A stretch of 64,000 bases of DNA. It comes from Longimicrobiales bacterium (GTDB taxonomy: Bacteria > Gemmatimonadota > Gemmatimonadetes > Longimicrobiales > Gaopeijiaceae). Made by a program: the position numbers and the translations under genes. This document shows, one piece after another, positions 19,816 to 30,906 of the stretch. The notes under the pieces were generated by a model that was not told where the DNA came from, did not search any database, and saw only the letters and a program-made list of their open reading frames with translations. The DNA lies in contig CATQHQ010000002.1 of assembly GCA_958296005.1 (NCBI GenBank), forward strand, positions 1,813,412 to 1,877,411. Reading direction: 5' to 3'. Within the stretch, counting starts at the first letter, position 1. Each line of letters starts with the position of its first letter.

Positions 19816-21174
19816 AACTGGACAAAGTGGCCGTGCTGGGCGGTCGTCGTTGCCGCATCGGGTCTGGCGGCCTGTGGGGATTCGGGCACGGGACCGCCGC
19901 CCACGGAGCCGCCGGCCAACCGCGCGCCCGAGGTGCGGGGGTCGATACCCGACCAAGCGCTGACGCTGGGCGGGCCAGCGGCAACGGTGGACGTGGCGAA
20001 CAACTTCGCGGACCCGGACGGCGATGCGCTGTCGTACACGGTCACGTCGAGCAACAGCGGCGTGGCCACGGCAAGCATGTCGGGCACCGTGGTGACGGTT
20101 CAGCCAGTCGCGCCAGGAACCGTCATGGTCACTGTGACGGCTCGGGACCCGGGCGGGCTGACGGCGAGCCTGAGCTTCGCCGTGACGGTGACGGGTGGCT
20201 CGCCGGACCTAGTGGCGAGCGTGTCGCCGGACAGCGTGGCGGTTGGGCCCGGAGGCAGCTTCGAGTACGCGGCGGCGGTCCGCAACCAGGGGACAGCAGC
20301 GGCTGTCGGCACGAGGATGCGGACGTTCGTGTCGGCGGACTCGGTGGTCACGACGTCGGACGAGGAGGTGGGCGAGGCGTCCGACGTGCCGGCGCTCGGC
20401 CCGGGCGAGTCCGCGAGCAGGCCCGCCTTGATCACGGTGGGCTCGTTGATGTCGCCGGGGACCGTCGTATGGCTGGGCGACTGCGTGGACCCGGTGGAGG
20501 GAGAGTCGGATGTGGACAACAACTGCTCGGCGGCGATCAAGGTGACGGTGACGGGATCGCCGGACTTGGTGGCGAGCGTGTCGCCGGACAGCGTAGCGGT
20601 TGGACCCGGAGGCAGCTTCGAGTACGCGGTGGCGGTTCGCAACCAAGGCGGCGGCGCGGCACCTGCGACGCGGGTGAGGACGTTCGTGTCGGCGGACTCG
20701 GTGGTCACGACTTCGGACGAGGAGGTGGGCGAGGCATCTGACGTGCCGGCGCTCGGTCCGGGGCAGTCGGTGCGGGGAACCACCTTGAGGGTGGTGGACT
20801 CGTCGGCGTCGCCGGGGACCGTCATGTGGGTGGGCGAGTGCGTGGACCCGGTGGAGGGAGAGTCGGACACGGACAACAACTGCTCGGCGGCACTCAAGCT
20901 CACGATTTCCGCGACCGGAGGTCTTCGGGCACCAGGGGCACCGGTCGCACAACGGCTCCGCGGACCGGACTCTGGAGCGCCGGCGGTGTTCGTCGGCGTG
21001 GTCGTTCGGCCTGACGGGCAGATCAAGTTCGGGCCAGTGGCTCAAAGCTCGCGGCCCAGCCCGGCAGACGCGTGCCGGCGGAGTTCGTCGCCGCGTTCGG
21101 GCGCGTCGTCGCAGCCGATGCTCTGCCGGTCGGCAGGAGATTTCGTGCTAGTTGCGAAGAGACCGCCGAGATGA
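19813..21174 (+). CDS. CARDB-domain lipoprotein, island copy 2
   Basis: A 453-residue predicted lipoprotein, GTG start 19813, with the same signal and lipobox as copy 1 (Cys21). It has the cadherin/Ig-like domain ([20 protein letters not shown]) and two CARDB domains, the second nearly a repeat of the first ([20 protein letters not shown]). Each ends in an acidic Cys-containing loop, [18 protein letters not shown] type, with two Cys that could pair. The C-terminal ~80 residues are Arg/Pro rich. The stop is 38 bases before the LRR-protease gene at 21213, so the two are probably one operon, and both products should be exported and lipid-anchored. Confidence 0.87.
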   Translation: MNWTKWPCWAVVVAASGLAACGDSGTGPPPTEPPANRAPEVRGSIPDQALTLGGPAATVDVANNFADPDGDALSYTVTSSNSGVATASMSGTVVTVQPVAPGTVMVTVTARDPGGLTASLSFAVTVTGGSPDLVASVSPDSVAVGPGGSFEYAAAVRNQGTAAAVGTRMRTFVSADSVVTTSDEEVGEASDVPALGPGESASRPALITVGSLMSPGTVVWLGDCVDPVEGESDVDNNCSAAIKVTVTGSPDLVASVSPDSVAVGPGGSFEYAVAVRNQGGGAAPATRVRTFVSADSVVTTSDEEVGEASDVPALGPGQSVRGTTLRVVDSSASPGTVMWVGECVDPVEGESDTDNNCSAALKLTISATGGLRAPGAPVAQRLRGPDSGAPAVFVGVVVRPDGQIKFGPVAQSSRPSPADACRRSSSPRSGASSQPMLCRSAGDFVLVAKRPPR

Positions 21175-21212
21175 GCCCGACGGCGAGGACATCAACACTA
21201 AGGAGTTCTGCT

Positions 21213-24014
21213 ATGCGTCGAGATGTTCTTAGGGCTGCGCTGGGACGCGCGGCGGCCGCACTTGCCTTCGGGCTGGCGGCGACGACGGCGTGCAACGACG
21301 AGTTGACCAAGCCTCCAGTCGAAGCGGTCCCGGCGGCGGCCGAGAGCTTCGCGACGACCGCTGGCGACCGCGCCGTGCTGGTGGCTCTGTACGAAGCGAC
21401 GAACGGTCCGAACTGGGACTACAACTGGAACTGGCTGACCGACGCGCCGCTGGGGGAGTGGCACGGCGTCTCTACGGACGCAAGCGGCCGCGTCCAAGCA
21501 CTGGAACTGATCAAGAACGGTCTGACAGGCGAGATCCCATCCGATTTGGGCAAATTGGCCAACCTGCGGAATCTGCACCTGGGCGACAACCGCCTGACGG
21601 GCGAGGTCCCGCCTGAACTGGGCAACTTGGCCAACCTGCAGTCACTGTGGCTGTTCGCCAACGGCCTGACAGGCGAGATTCCGCCCGAACTGGGCAAATT
21701 GGCCAGCCTGAAGTCTCTGTCCCTGTGGAGCAACGGCCTGACGGGCGTGATCCCGCCCGAACTGGGCGGCTTGGTCAGCCTGACATGGCTGTACCTGTAC
21801 GACAACGGCCTGACGGGCCAGATACCGTCCGAGCTGGGCAAATTGGCCAACCTGGAGGTGCTGTCCCTGTCCATCAACGGCCTGACCGAGATCCCGCCCG
21901 AGCTAGGTGCCTTGGCCAACCTGGAGTGGCTGTTCCTGTATGACAACGACCTGACGGGCGTGATCCCGTCCGAACTGGGCGGCTTGGCCAGCCTGACATG
22001 GCTGACCCTGGGAGACAACGGCCTGACGGGCGAGATCCCGCCCGAACTGGGCAAATTGGCCAACCTGGAGTCTCTGTCCCTGTGGAGCAACGGCCTGACG
22101 GGCGTGATCCCGCCCGAACTGGGCAAATTGGCCAACCTGGAGGAGCTGTCCTTGAGAGACAACGACCTGACGGGCGTGATCCCGCCCGAACTGGGCAAAC
22201 TGGCCAACCTGGAGCGGCTGTGGCTGTACAACAACGGTCTGACGGGCGTGATCCCGCCCGAACTGGGCAAATTGGCCAACCTGTGGGACCTGAACCTGAG
22301 CCGCAACGGCCTGACGGGCGAGATCCCGCCCGAACTGGGCAAATTGGCCAGCCTGGAGGAGCTAGACCTGGCCAACAATCCAGACCTGTTTGGGGCATTG
22401 CCGTTGGCGAACCTCGTCAAGCTGAAGGAACTCAACGTGGGCGGCACGGAAATCTGCGTTCTGGACGATTTCGCCACCCGGCTGCGGCTGAGGTCGATAT
22501 GGAGGCGGTACGTTCCCGTATGCAAGGCGGAGGCGGGAACGGCCACGGCGACGGCCTACATCGTGCAGGCGGTGCAGTCGGCAGATTTTCCCGTGCCGCT
22601 GGTCGCGGGCAGGCCGGGGCTGCTGCGCGTGTTCGTGGCGGCGCCCGATGCCGGCGGCACGCCCATCCCGTCGGGGTGGGCGACGTTCTACCAGCGCGAC
22701 GGGTCCAAGCACAGCGTTCGGGTCTTGCCGGGGGACGGAGCGATACCGGCCGAGGCCAAGACCGCGGAAAGCAGTCTCTCGTTGTCGGCGAACGCCGAGG
22801 TTCCGGGAGACGTCCTGCGGCCGGGGGCAGAAATGGTCGTGGTGCTCGACCCGGAAGGCGCGCTCGACCCGGCGCTGGGGGTTCCGCGGCGCATTCCCGC
22901 GGCGGGGCGGACGGCGCTGGACGTGTACGAGATGCCGGCGTTCGACGTGACGGTGGTGCCATTTTTGTTGGCGTCCGAGCCTGACTCGTCGATTCTGGAC
23001 GTGACGAATGGACTGACGGCGGAAGACGAGCTCTTCGAGTTGACCCGCAGGCTGCTGCCCGTGGGGCCCATGAGCGTGACGGTTCACGAACCCGTTTGGA
23101 CCTCCACTAGGAATATATTTGCTCTGTACTCCCAGACCCATGCGATTTGGGTCATGGAGGGCAGAGCAGGCTACTACATGGGCACACTCCCCAACCCGAC
23201 CGGACCATATGCAGGAATAGCCTACTATCCCGACAAGGCCATGTTCTCTGTCCCAGACGGGGGAACCATCGCGCACGAGTTCGGCCACAACATGCATCTT
23301 GACCATGCTCCCTGCGGCGGGCCCCTTAATGTCGATGCCGGGTATCCGCACGCCGAGGGCGTTGCTGGCACGTGGGGCTGGGATCGTCGATCCGGGCGCT
23401 TGGTGCCCCCGGCGATTCCCGACCTAATGAGCTACTGCGGCGTAGAAGGTGTCAGCGACTACCACTTCGCAAACGCGTTGCGGTGGCGCCTGCACGACGA
23501 AGCGGGAGTCGGGGCCTATTACGCGGGGCCGCCCACGCAGGCGCTGTTGCTTTGGGGCGGCGTCGGCACCGACGGTGCGCCGTTCCTGAACCCGGCGTTC
23601 GTGTTCGACGGCAGGCCGTCGCTCCTGGACGGGGCCGGCGCATGGCGGATTGTGGGCGAGACGGGAGACGGTCGCGTGCTCTTCTCCGAGCGCTTCCAGA
23701 TGGCGGAGACGGCCGACGGCGACGGCCGCTCGTCGTTCGCGCTTGCGCTTGCAGCGGACTCGGATTGGGCGGACGCTCTGTCGCGAATCGTGTTGACGGG
23801 CCCCGGCGGCTCGGTGGCCATGAACGCGGGTGCCGGCCCGGCGGCGGCGCTGTTGCGGGACCCGGCCACGGGAAGAGTGCGCGGCATTCTGGGCAACTGG
23901 CGCGAGTCGGCGGCGGCAGGGGCACAGCCTGACGCCGGGCGGGTGCCGCCGGAACGGGGCCTGGAAGTCCAGCTGAGTTCCGGCATCCCCCGGTCCGACG
24001 CTTGGCGTCGCTGA
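21213..24014 (+). CDS. LRR-metzincin lipoprotein A (12 LRR units)
   Basis: A 933-residue predicted secreted lipoprotein. The ATG is preceded by AAGGAG at 7 bases. The signal ([20 protein letters not shown]) puts the lipid Cys at 27, though Thr at -3 makes the lipobox weak. Residues 45-103 are a cap module ([26 protein letters not shown]). Residues 104-390 are twelve 24-residue LRRs of the plant type, LTGxIPPELGxLANLxxLxL; unit six is one residue short. From about 455 comes the M66-like region [15 protein letters not shown] and then a metzincin site: His688, Glu689, His692, His698 in [11 protein letters not shown], with Met739 as Met-turn in LMSYC. The position normally Gly in HExxHxxGxxH is His695. 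A beta-rich C-terminal domain ends in DAWRR. Likely a surface adhesin-protease; the substrate is unknown. Confidence 0.85.
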   Translation: MRRDVLRAALGRAAAALAFGLAATTACNDELTKPPVEAVPAAAESFATTAGDRAVLVALYEATNGPNWDYNWNWLTDAPLGEWHGVSTDASGRVQALELIKNGLTGEIPSDLGKLANLRNLHLGDNRLTGEVPPELGNLANLQSLWLFANGLTGEIPPELGKLASLKSLSLWSNGLTGVIPPELGGLVSLTWLYLYDNGLTGQIPSELGKLANLEVLSLSINGLTEIPPELGALANLEWLFLYDNDLTGVIPSELGGLASLTWLTLGDNGLTGEIPPELGKLANLESLSLWSNGLTGVIPPELGKLANLEELSLRDNDLTGVIPPELGKLANLERLWLYNNGLTGVIPPELGKLANLWDLNLSRNGLTGEIPPELGKLASLEELDLANNPDLFGALPLANLVKLKELNVGGTEICVLDDFATRLRLRSIWRRYVPVCKAEAGTATATAYIVQAVQSADFPVPLVAGRPGLLRVFVAAPDAGGTPIPSGWATFYQRDGSKHSVRVLPGDGAIPAEAKTAESSLSLSANAEVPGDVLRPGAEMVVVLDPEGALDPALGVPRRIPAAGRTALDVYEMPAFDVTVVPFLLASEPDSSILDVTNGLTAEDELFELTRRLLPVGPMSVTVHEPVWTSTRNIFALYSQTHAIWVMEGRAGYYMGTLPNPTGPYAGIAYYPDKAMFSVPDGGTIAHEFGHNMHLDHAPCGGPLNVDAGYPHAEGVAGTWGWDRRSGRLVPPAIPDLMSYCGVEGVSDYHFANALRWRLHDEAGVGAYYAGPPTQALLLWGGVGTDGAPFLNPAFVFDGRPSLLDGAGAWRIVGETGDGRVLFSERFQMAETADGDGRSSFALALAADSDWADALSRIVLTGPGGSVAMNAGAGPAAALLRDPATGRVRGILGNWRESAAAGAQPDAGRVPPERGLEVQLSSGIPRSDAWRR
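21522..22382 (+). repeat. 72-bp tandem repeat array encoding LRRs (12 units)
   Basis: Twelve direct repeats of 72 bases, one of them 69, encode the LRR array of lipoprotein A. Units share blocks such as CTGACGGGCGTGATCCCGCC and GAACTGGGCAAATTGGCC almost unchanged, so slippage and unequal crossing-over are expected. The related genes carry 2+3 units (from 28294 and from 29071) and 5+6 units (31727-32086 and 32720-33151). Confidence 0.9.
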
Positions 24015-24360
24015 TCTTGCGGCGGTCCTGACGGCTGGGCGATGGCCCGAAACTGAGATCGAGCCCACGCCGCTGTCCACCCTCAAACCGCATCCGGTCG
24101 TGTTTCCGCGCGAACGTCTAGCGGCCCGGGAGGTGCACCCCCGCGGCGGAACTGGACGGGTTGCCCGCAGGCACCCGGGTCGCCGTGGCGGGGATCGTGT
24201 TCGCCCCCCGCCGAACATCATCCGAGAGAGGAGGCGACCTAGCAGACGAACGGGACTACTGTCTTCGACCGGCGGAAGGGCCGCAGCTGGGACGAGAAGG
24301 TGTTCCGCGAGAACCGGACGGCGGAGAGCGGCGCGGAGGTCGAAGTCTTGGGGATGTGAC
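24015..24360 (+). pseudogene. Decayed junction: polymerase-like OB-fold fragment and ATPase 3' fragment
   Basis: No intact gene. 24015-24095 repeats the sequence that follows lipoprotein B (30907-30985). 24075-24240 reads, across one frameshift, TLKPHPVVFPRERLAAR then AELDGLPAGTRVAVAGIVF, which recalls the OB-fold segment of error-prone DNA polymerase DnaE2; this is a by-eye resemblance only. 24258-24358 is the last ~33 codons of the ATPase (VFDRRKGRSWDEKVFREN, then GAEVEVLGM and a stop). Confidence 0.55.
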
Positions 24361-24657
24361 AAGGTGGCCGTGCTGGCGGTCGTCGCCGCCGCATCGAGCC
24401 TAGCGGCCTGTGGGGATCGGGCACTGACCGCCGCCTCTCCGGAGCTGCCGGCCAGGAGATTTCGTGCTAGTTGCGAAGAGACCGCCGAGATGAGCCCGCC
24501 GGCTGACCGGTGCGCCGCTGGACGCGCGCGGCACGGAGTCGAGACGGACGCAAGCGGCCGCGTCCAAGGGCTGGACCTGCGGTGGAACGGCTTGGTGGGC
24601 GAGATCCTGGCCGAGCTGGGAGCATTCCGCCTTGCCGGAGTGCCGACCTCCGCATAG
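24353..24657 (+). pseudogene. CARDB signal-peptide remnant fused to an LRR gene fragment
   Basis: 24357-24430 matches the lipoprotein signal region (ASSLAACGD in one frame) but has the same one-base loss as the remnant at 18602. It runs into the conserved tail [12 protein letters not shown]. From 24490 a short piece of the LRR gene reads [20 protein letters not shown] and one LRR start, then passes into the leader repeat. Nothing here appears translatable as a functional protein. Confidence 0.65.
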
Positions 24658-24752
24658 TGTTGGTCGTAATCGGCTGCCGGGCAGTCAACGATCCTGACGG
24701 GCCCGCTGCCTTCGCGCTCTCGGAGGACGACATGAGTGACTTGAGACAGTGA
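24627..24752 (+). repeat. Island leader repeat, copy 3
   Basis: The same ~125-base block as at 15580: TTCCGCCTTGCCGGAGTGCC, GGTCGTAATCGG, GCCGGGCAGTCAAC, and a frame ending PAAFALSEDDMSDLRQ-stop whose TGA overlaps the GTG at 24749. Together with the other copies it marks a recombination boundary before CARDB genes. Confidence 0.65.
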
Positions 24753-25530
24753 ACTGGACAAAGTGGCCGTGCTGGGCGGTCGTCGTTGCCGCATCGGGTC
24801 TGGCTGCCTGTGGGGATTCGGGCACGGAACCGCCGCCCAGCTCGCCGGACTTGGTGGCGAGGACATCGCGCTCCTTCGTGTTAGTCAGATCCGGAGTCAG
24901 CTTCGATTTCACGTTCACCATCCGCAACCAAGGCAACGCAGCGGCACCTGCGACCAGGGTGAGGGCATTCTTGTCGACGGACTCGGAGATCACGACCTCG
25001 GACGAGGAGCTGGACGGGACGTCCGTGCGGGCGCTCGACCCGGGGGAGTCGGTGGAGGGAGAGGCCTCGATAACGTTGAGGGGGCCGTTGGGGGCGGTCG
25101 CATATCTGGGCGTTTGCGTGGACCCGGTGGAGGGCGAGTCGGATGTGGACAACAACTGCTCGGCGGCAATCAGGGTGACGGTGACGGGCTCGCCGGACTT
25201 GGTGGCGAGCGTGTCGCCGGACAGCGTGCTGGTTGCGCCCGGAGGCAGCGGCAACTCCGAGTACGCGGTGGCGGTCCACAACCAGGGCGACGCAGCGGCG
25301 CCTGCGACCAGGGTGAGGACGTTCGAGGTCGGCGTACTCGGTGGTCACGACCTCGGACGAAATGGTGGGCGAGGCGTCCGACGTGCCGGCGCTCGGCCCG
25401 GGGGAGTCGGTGCGGGGGAACCGCCTCGATAACGATGAGCTCGTCGGCGTCCGCCGGGGACCGTCGTATGGCTGGGCGAGTGCGTAGACCCGGTGGAGGG
25501 AGAGTCGCACTGGTTGCGAAGCGACCGCCG
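24749..25530 (+). pseudogene. CARDB lipoprotein pseudogene, copy 4
   Basis: Starts like the intact copies ([16 protein letters not shown]) but lacks the Ig-like domain: the lipobox region passes straight into the first CARDB domain (SGVSFDFTFTIRNQGNAAAP). The second CARDB domain has an insertion of Gly-Asn (GGSGNSEYAVAVHNQ), and then a frameshift at about 25325 (RTFEVGVLGG in place of [10 protein letters not shown]). The frame stops at 25432, while the original protein continues in other frames to about 25530. A truncated 227-residue lipoprotein could still be made. Confidence 0.75.
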
Positions 25531-25544
25531 AGCTGAGACCGACG

Positions 25545-25775
25545 GCGGGGACATCCGGTGGCGACCGCACCGTGCTGGTGGCTGTACGAAGCTACGGGCG
25601 GTTCGAACTGGACCGAGAACGACAACTGGCTGACCGGTGCGCCGCTGGACGGATGGCACGGAGTCGAGACGGACGCAAGCGGCCGCGTCCAAGGGCTGTC
25701 CCTGTGGCGCAACAACCGACGGGCGAGATCCCGCCCGAGCTGGGCAACTTGGCCAGCCTGCAGATGCTGTACCTG
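25545..25775 (+). pseudogene. LRR lipoprotein fragment joined to ATPase copy 2
   Basis: Short remnant of the cap module ([36 protein letters not shown]) and about one LRR ([16 protein letters not shown]), with frame breaks. It then joins the ATPase sequence at [16 protein letters not shown]. The same LRR-to-ATPase type of junction occurs at 17350 but at a different base, so the deletions were independent or later reshaped. Confidence 0.7.
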
Positions 25776-26714
25776 GGCAGGAACGCCACTACTGCGTTCC
25801 GCCTCTCGACCGGGTCAACTTGGCCGATGTCCAGCGGCTGATCGACCACGAACGCTATTTCGTCCTCCATGCGCCGCGCCAGACTGGCAAGACCTCTGCG
25901 CTGCTCGCACTGCAAGGCCTGCTGAACGCCGGAGGCAACTACCGTTGCGTCTACGTCAACGTCGAGCCGGGCAGCCGGCAAGAGAAGACGTAGGGCGGGT
26001 CGTGGGCACCGTACTGGGAGACTCGCATCCCGGGCATACGACGCGCTCGGCGACGAATCGTTGGAAGACATATGGTCGGGCGTCCTGGCGAAGCGCGGTC
26101 CCGACAGCGCCTTGCGCGAGGCGTTGACGCGCTGGGCCCGTGCCGTCCCCAAGCCGCTGGTGCGGACAGGTCCCGTCCGGTAGCCGAAGCCGACGTGCTG
26201 GAAGCCCGGGAGGGCTCGTCCTCCGGTGGGACACGCATCTGGACCAGTTGACGGACAAGCTCCAGGAAGAGCGAGTACGGCGCGTCGTCGAGCCCCTGCT
26301 GACCGGCGCACGCGAGCGGCGGTTCGCTTTGCGCGATGTCGAGTACGTCCGGGACTTGGGCCTGATCGCCCAGGACCGGTCGGTTCGCATGGCGAACCCC
26401 ATCTACGCCGAAGTCCTTCCGGGAACATTCGGAACACTGGGCGGTACGCTTCCAGTACCAGGAGGCAGGACCGCAGCTGCTCTTGCAGGCATTCCTGAAA
26501 TTCGTGGTGGAGGGCAAGGTGTTGCACAAGAGCTTGGAGCGCACCGTGGCCGAGGGCGTGGAAACAGACGGCAGGCTACATGGACCGTTGCGACGCGGCG
26601 GCGGGTCACCTGGTCGTCTTCGACCGGCGGAAGGGCCGCAGCTGGGACGAGAACGTGTTCCGCGAGAGCCGGACGGCGGAGAGCGGCGCGGAGGTCGAAG
26701 TTTGGGGTATGTGA
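25776..26714 (+). pseudogene. P-loop ATPase with nuclease-like C-terminus, copy 2 (deleted)
   Basis: Keeps the N-terminus in frame ([39 protein letters not shown]) to 25993, where a one-base loss makes a stop. The Walker B segment and all sequence to DRSRPVAEADVLEA are deleted at about 26163. It keeps a segment that copy 1 lost, RVVEPLLTGARERRFALRDV and VEYVRDLGLIAQDRSVRMAN, then a second deletion removes the part before the nuclease-like domain. The tail is correct here (GRLHMDRCDAAAGHLVVFDR-type reading across a frame change) and ends EVEVWGM-stop, whose TGA overlaps the GTG of the next CARDB gene. Confidence 0.75.
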
Positions 26715-27946
26715 CGAGGTGGACGTGCTGGGCGGTCGTCGTCGCCGCATCGACTCTGGCGGCCTGTGGGGATTCGGGCACTGAACCGCCGCCCGCGGAA
26801 CCGCCGGCCAACCGCGCGCCCGAGGTGCGGGGGTCGATACCCGACCAAGCGCCGACGCCGGGCGGACCAGTGGCGACAGTGGACGTGGCGAACAACTTCG
26901 CGGACCCGGACGGCGATGCGCTGTCGTACGCGGTCTCGTCGAGCAACAGCGGCGTGGCCGCGGCAAGCATCTCCGGCACCGTGGTGACAGTGCAACCGGT
27001 CGCGCCGGGAGCCGCCATGGTCACTGTGACGGCTCGGGACGCGGGCGGGCTGACGGCGAGCCTGAGCTTCGCCGTGACGGTAGCGGGCCGACCGGACTTG
27101 GTGGCGAGCGTGTCGCCGGACAGCGTGGCGGTCGCGCCCGGAGGCAGCTTCGATTATGCGGTGGCGGTCCGCAACCAAGGCGACGGTGCGGCGTCTGCAA
27201 CGAGAGTGGGGACGTTCGTATCGGCGGACTCGGTGGTCACGACCTCGGACGAGATGGTGGGCGAGGCGTCCGACGTGCCGGCGCTCGGCCCGGGCGAGTC
27301 CGCGAGCAGGGCCGCCTCAATGACGGTGGACTCGTCGACGTCGCCGGGGACCGTCATGTGGGTGGGCGAGTGCGTGGACCCGGTGGAAGGCGAGTCGGAC
27401 GTGGACAACAACTGCTCGGCGGCGCTCAAGGTGGTGGTGACGGGCTCGCCGGACCTAGTGGCGAGCGTCTCGCCGGACAGCGTGGCGGTCGCGCCCGGCG
27501 GCAGCTTCGATTATGCGGTGGCGGTCCGCAACCAAGGCGACGCTGCGGCACCTGCCACGAGGGTGAGGACGTTCGTGTCGGTGGACTCGGTGGTCACGAC
27601 CTCGGACGAGATGGTGGGCCGGGCGTCCCGTGTACCGGCGCTCGGCTCAGGGGACTCGGTGCGAGGAACCGCCTCGATGACGGTGAGCTCGTCGGCGTCG
27701 CCGGGGACCGTCGTATGGCTGGGCGAGTGCGTGGACCCGGTGGAGGGAGAGTCGGACACGGGCAACAACTGCTCGGCGGCGCTCAAGCTCGCGATTTCCG
27801 CGACCGGGGGTCTTCGGGCGGCCGGGGTGCCGGTCGCACAACAGCCTCGCGGACCGGTCGTCTGGCCTGCCGGACAGATCGAGTTCGGGCCAGTGGCTCG
27901 AAGCTCGCGGCCCAGCCCGGCGGACGCGAAGGGATCGCCGAGATGA
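26711..27946 (+). CDS. CARDB-domain lipoprotein, island copy 3
   Basis: A 411-residue predicted lipoprotein. GTG 26711 overlaps the stop of the decayed ATPase as GTGA. The signal [20 protein letters not shown] carries the lipobox. Then come a cadherin/Ig-like domain ([20 protein letters not shown]) and two CARDB domains ([20 protein letters not shown] appears in both). Acidic loops [18 protein letters not shown] and a variant contain paired Cys. The tail is shorter than in copies 1 and 2, ending [14 protein letters not shown]. The LRR-protease gene starts 38 bases downstream. This ATPase-CARDB-LRR order is the best-preserved example of the unit. Confidence 0.87.
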   Translation: MTRWTCWAVVVAASTLAACGDSGTEPPPAEPPANRAPEVRGSIPDQAPTPGGPVATVDVANNFADPDGDALSYAVSSSNSGVAAASISGTVVTVQPVAPGAAMVTVTARDAGGLTASLSFAVTVAGRPDLVASVSPDSVAVAPGGSFDYAVAVRNQGDGAASATRVGTFVSADSVVTTSDEMVGEASDVPALGPGESASRAASMTVDSSTSPGTVMWVGECVDPVEGESDVDNNCSAALKVVVTGSPDLVASVSPDSVAVAPGGSFDYAVAVRNQGDAAAPATRVRTFVSVDSVVTTSDEMVGRASRVPALGSGDSVRGTASMTVSSSASPGTVVWLGECVDPVEGESDTGNNCSAALKLAISATGGLRAAGVPVAQQPRGPVVWPAGQIEFGPVARSSRPSPADAKGSPR

Positions 27947-27984
27947 GACCGACGGCGGGGACACCAACACCCAGGAGTTCTGCT

Positions 27985-30906
27985 ATGCGTCGAGAGGCTA
28001 TTAGGGTTGCGCTAGGACGCGCGGCGGCCGCGCTTGCCTTCGGGCTGGCGGCGACGGTTGCGTGTAGCGACGAGTTGACCGAGCCTCCCGTCGAAGCGGT
28101 CCCGGCGGCAGCCGACGGCTTCGCGACGACCGGTGGCGACCGCGCCGTGCTGGTGACTCTTTACGAAGCAACGGGCGGTTCGAACTGGACCAAGAACGAC
28201 AACTGGCTGACCGACGCGCCGCTGGGCGAGTGGCACGGAGTCTCGACGGACGAAAGCGGCCGCGTCCAACGGCTGGAACTGCGGGCCAACGGCCTGACGG
28301 GCGAGATCCCGCCCGAGCTAGGCGCCTTGGCCAACCTGGAGTGGCTGTGGCTGTACAGCAACGGCCTGACGGGCGTGATTCCGCCTGCGTTCAGCGATCT
28401 GCCAAACATGAGTCGCTTTAATTGGGATGAGAACGCTGGCTTGTGTGCACCGGGCACACGGCGGTTCATCAGCTTTGCGGAGAGCCTCGACAACCAAGAC
28501 GGGCCGTTCTGCCACGAGGCCGACGCCGCCGTGCTCCGGTCGGTTTACCATTCGACTCGAGGTTCCGCCTGGACATCGTCCGACGGCTGGCTTAAGCCGG
28601 GGCCCTTGGCCGACTGGTATGGCGTAGAGACGGATTCCGTCTCCGGTCGCGTCTCCGCACTGGACTTGAGCGGAAACGGCCTGTCCGGCGAACTGCTGGC
28701 AGACTTGGCGTCGCTTGACTTGCTCCGAGAGTTGCGGCTCGACGGAAACGGCCAACTCGGCGGTCGTCTTCGGTCGGGAATGAACGTCTTGCCGTTGCGG
28801 ACTCTCTCGTACGACAGCACGAATCTGTGCACTCCGGCCAGTCCCGCGTTCCGCACGTGGTTGCGTTCGATCCCGTCGCATTCCGGCACGAGCATCGAGT
28901 GTCCGCCGCTGACGGACCGCGACGTGCTGAAGCTCTTGTTCGAGTCAACAGGAGGCCGATCTTGGGCCAACCACGACAACTGGCTGACCGACGCGCCGCT
29001 GGACGCGTGGCACGGAGTCTCGACGGACGAAAGCGGCCGCGTCCAGCGGCTGGAATTGTGGCACAACGGCTTGACGGGCGAGATCCCGCCCGAGCTGGGC
29101 GCCTTGGCCAACCTGGAGTCGTTGTCCCTGTTACGCAACGGCCTGACGGGCGAAATCCCGCCTGAGCTGGGCACCTTGGCCAGCCTGGAGAGGTTGTACT
29201 TGGCCAACAACCGCCTGACGGGCGAGATCCCGCCCGAGCTGGGCGCCTTGGTCAACCTGGAAGGGCTGTTTCTATTCGGCAACCTAGACCTGTTTGGGAC
29301 ATTGCCGGTGGCGAATCTCGTCAAGTTGCGTGAACTCGTCGTGGGCGGCACGGAACTCTGCGTTCCAGACGATTTCGCCATCCAGCTGCGGCTGAGGTCG
29401 ATGTGGAGGCAGTACGTTCCCGTATGCAAGGCGCAGACGGGAAAGGCCACGGCGACGGCGTACATCGTGCAGGCGGTGCAGTCGGCGGATGTTCCCGTGC
29501 CGCTGGTCGCGGGCAGGCCGGGGCTGTTGCGCGTGTTCGTGACGGTGCCCGATGCGGGCGGCGCGCCCATCCCGTCGGGCTGGGCGACGTTCTACCAGCG
29601 CGACGGGTCCAAACACAACGTTCGGATCTCGCCGGGGGGCGGGGCGATACCGGCCGAAGTCGGTACCGCGGAAGGCAGTCTCTCCCTGTCGGCGAACGCC
29701 GAGGTTCCGGGAGACGTCCTGCGGCCCGGTGCGGAGATGGTCGTGGTGCTCGACCCGGAAGGCGCGCTCGACCCGGTGCTGGGGATTGCGCGGCGCATTC
29801 CCACGGAGGGGCGGACGGCGCTAGACGTGTACGAGATGCCGGCGTTCGACGTGATGGTGGTGCCGTTCTTGTTTGAGCCCGAGTCTGATTCGTCGATTCT
29901 GGACGTGACAAATGGACTGACGGCAGAAAGTCCGCTCTTCGAGGCGACCCGCAGGCTGCTGCCCGTGGGGCCCATGAGCGTGACGGTTCACGAACCCGTT
30001 TGGACCTCTACTAGGGATGCAGGTGATCTGGTCAGCCAGACCCATGCGATTCGGATCATGGAGGGCGGAGCAGGCTACTACATGGGTACAATCGGCTACT
30101 CGACCGGACTAGCAGGACTAGCCTCCCTTCCCGGCAAGTTCATGTTTTCTATTCCAGACGATGGAGTCATCGCGCACGAGTTCGGCCACAACATGCATCT
30201 TTGGCATGCTCCCTGCGAAGTGCCTGGCGATCCGGGGTATCCGCACGCCGAGGGGGTTGCTGGCGCGTGGGGTTGGAATCGTCGGTCCGGGCGCTTGGTG
30301 CCCCCGACGGTTACCGACGTAATGGGCTACTGCAGTTCAGAAGGGATCAGCGACTACCACTTCGCAAACGCATTGCGGTGGCGCCTGCACGACGAGGCGG
30401 GAGTCGGGGCCTACTACGCGGGGCCGCCCACGCAGGCGCTGTTGCTTTGGGGCGGCGTCGGCGCCGACGGCGGGCCGTTCCTGAACCCGGCGTTCGTGGT
30501 CGACGGCAGGCCGTCGCTCCTGGACGGGGCCGGCGCATGGCGGATCGTGGGCGAGGCCGGCGACGGCCGCGTGCTCTTCTCCCAGCGCTTCGAGATGGCG
30601 GAGACGGCCGACGGCGACGGCCGCTCGTCGTTCGCGCTTGCGCTTGCAGCGGACTCGGACTGGGCGAACGCCCTGTCGCGAATCGTGTTGACGGGCCCCG
30701 ACGGCTCCGTGGCCATGAGCGCGGGCGCTGGCCCAGCGGCGGCGCTATTGCGAGACCCAGCCACGGGAAGAGTGCGCGGCATTCTGCATGACTGGCCCGG
30801 ATCAACGGCCGGGGCGCAACCGGACGCCGGGCGGGCGCTGCCGGAACGGGGACTGGATCTCCAGGTGAGTGCCGGCATCCCCCGGTCCGACGCTTGGCGT
30901 CGCTGA
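27985..30906 (+). CDS. LRR-metzincin lipoprotein B (2+3 LRR units)
   Basis: A 973-residue paralogue of lipoprotein A. ATG 27985 follows CAGGAG. The signal ends LAATVACSD. It has three LRR modules, each opened by a cap of the type [27 protein letters not shown]. The first carries two units and a Cys-containing [17 protein letters not shown] edge. The second is a diverged [20 protein letters not shown] segment. The third has three [10 protein letters not shown] units. The M66-like and metzincin region matches A closely; the zinc motif [11 protein letters not shown] begins at His731 and the Met-turn is VMGYC. Again His stands where metzincins have Gly. The C-terminal domain ends in DAWRR like A and C. 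Confidence 0.85.
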   Translation: MRREAIRVALGRAAAALAFGLAATVACSDELTEPPVEAVPAAADGFATTGGDRAVLVTLYEATGGSNWTKNDNWLTDAPLGEWHGVSTDESGRVQRLELRANGLTGEIPPELGALANLEWLWLYSNGLTGVIPPAFSDLPNMSRFNWDENAGLCAPGTRRFISFAESLDNQDGPFCHEADAAVLRSVYHSTRGSAWTSSDGWLKPGPLADWYGVETDSVSGRVSALDLSGNGLSGELLADLASLDLLRELRLDGNGQLGGRLRSGMNVLPLRTLSYDSTNLCTPASPAFRTWLRSIPSHSGTSIECPPLTDRDVLKLLFESTGGRSWANHDNWLTDAPLDAWHGVSTDESGRVQRLELWHNGLTGEIPPELGALANLESLSLLRNGLTGEIPPELGTLASLERLYLANNRLTGEIPPELGALVNLEGLFLFGNLDLFGTLPVANLVKLRELVVGGTELCVPDDFAIQLRLRSMWRQYVPVCKAQTGKATATAYIVQAVQSADVPVPLVAGRPGLLRVFVTVPDAGGAPIPSGWATFYQRDGSKHNVRISPGGGAIPAEVGTAEGSLSLSANAEVPGDVLRPGAEMVVVLDPEGALDPVLGIARRIPTEGRTALDVYEMPAFDVMVVPFLFEPESDSSILDVTNGLTAESPLFEATRRLLPVGPMSVTVHEPVWTSTRDAGDLVSQTHAIRIMEGGAGYYMGTIGYSTGLAGLASLPGKFMFSIPDDGVIAHEFGHNMHLWHAPCEVPGDPGYPHAEGVAGAWGWNRRSGRLVPPTVTDVMGYCSSEGISDYHFANALRWRLHDEAGVGAYYAGPPTQALLLWGGVGADGGPFLNPAFVVDGRPSLLDGAGAWRIVGEAGDGRVLFSQRFEMAETADGDGRSSFALALAADSDWANALSRIVLTGPDGSVAMSAGAGPAAALLRDPATGRVRGILHDWPGSTAGAQPDAGRALPERGLDLQVSAGIPRSDAWRR

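Noticed and set aside
21522..22382. Regular 72-bp repeats, considered as a CRISPR array or satellite
   Set aside because: Repeats are head-to-tail without spacers, keep a reading frame, and encode canonical leucine-rich repeats.
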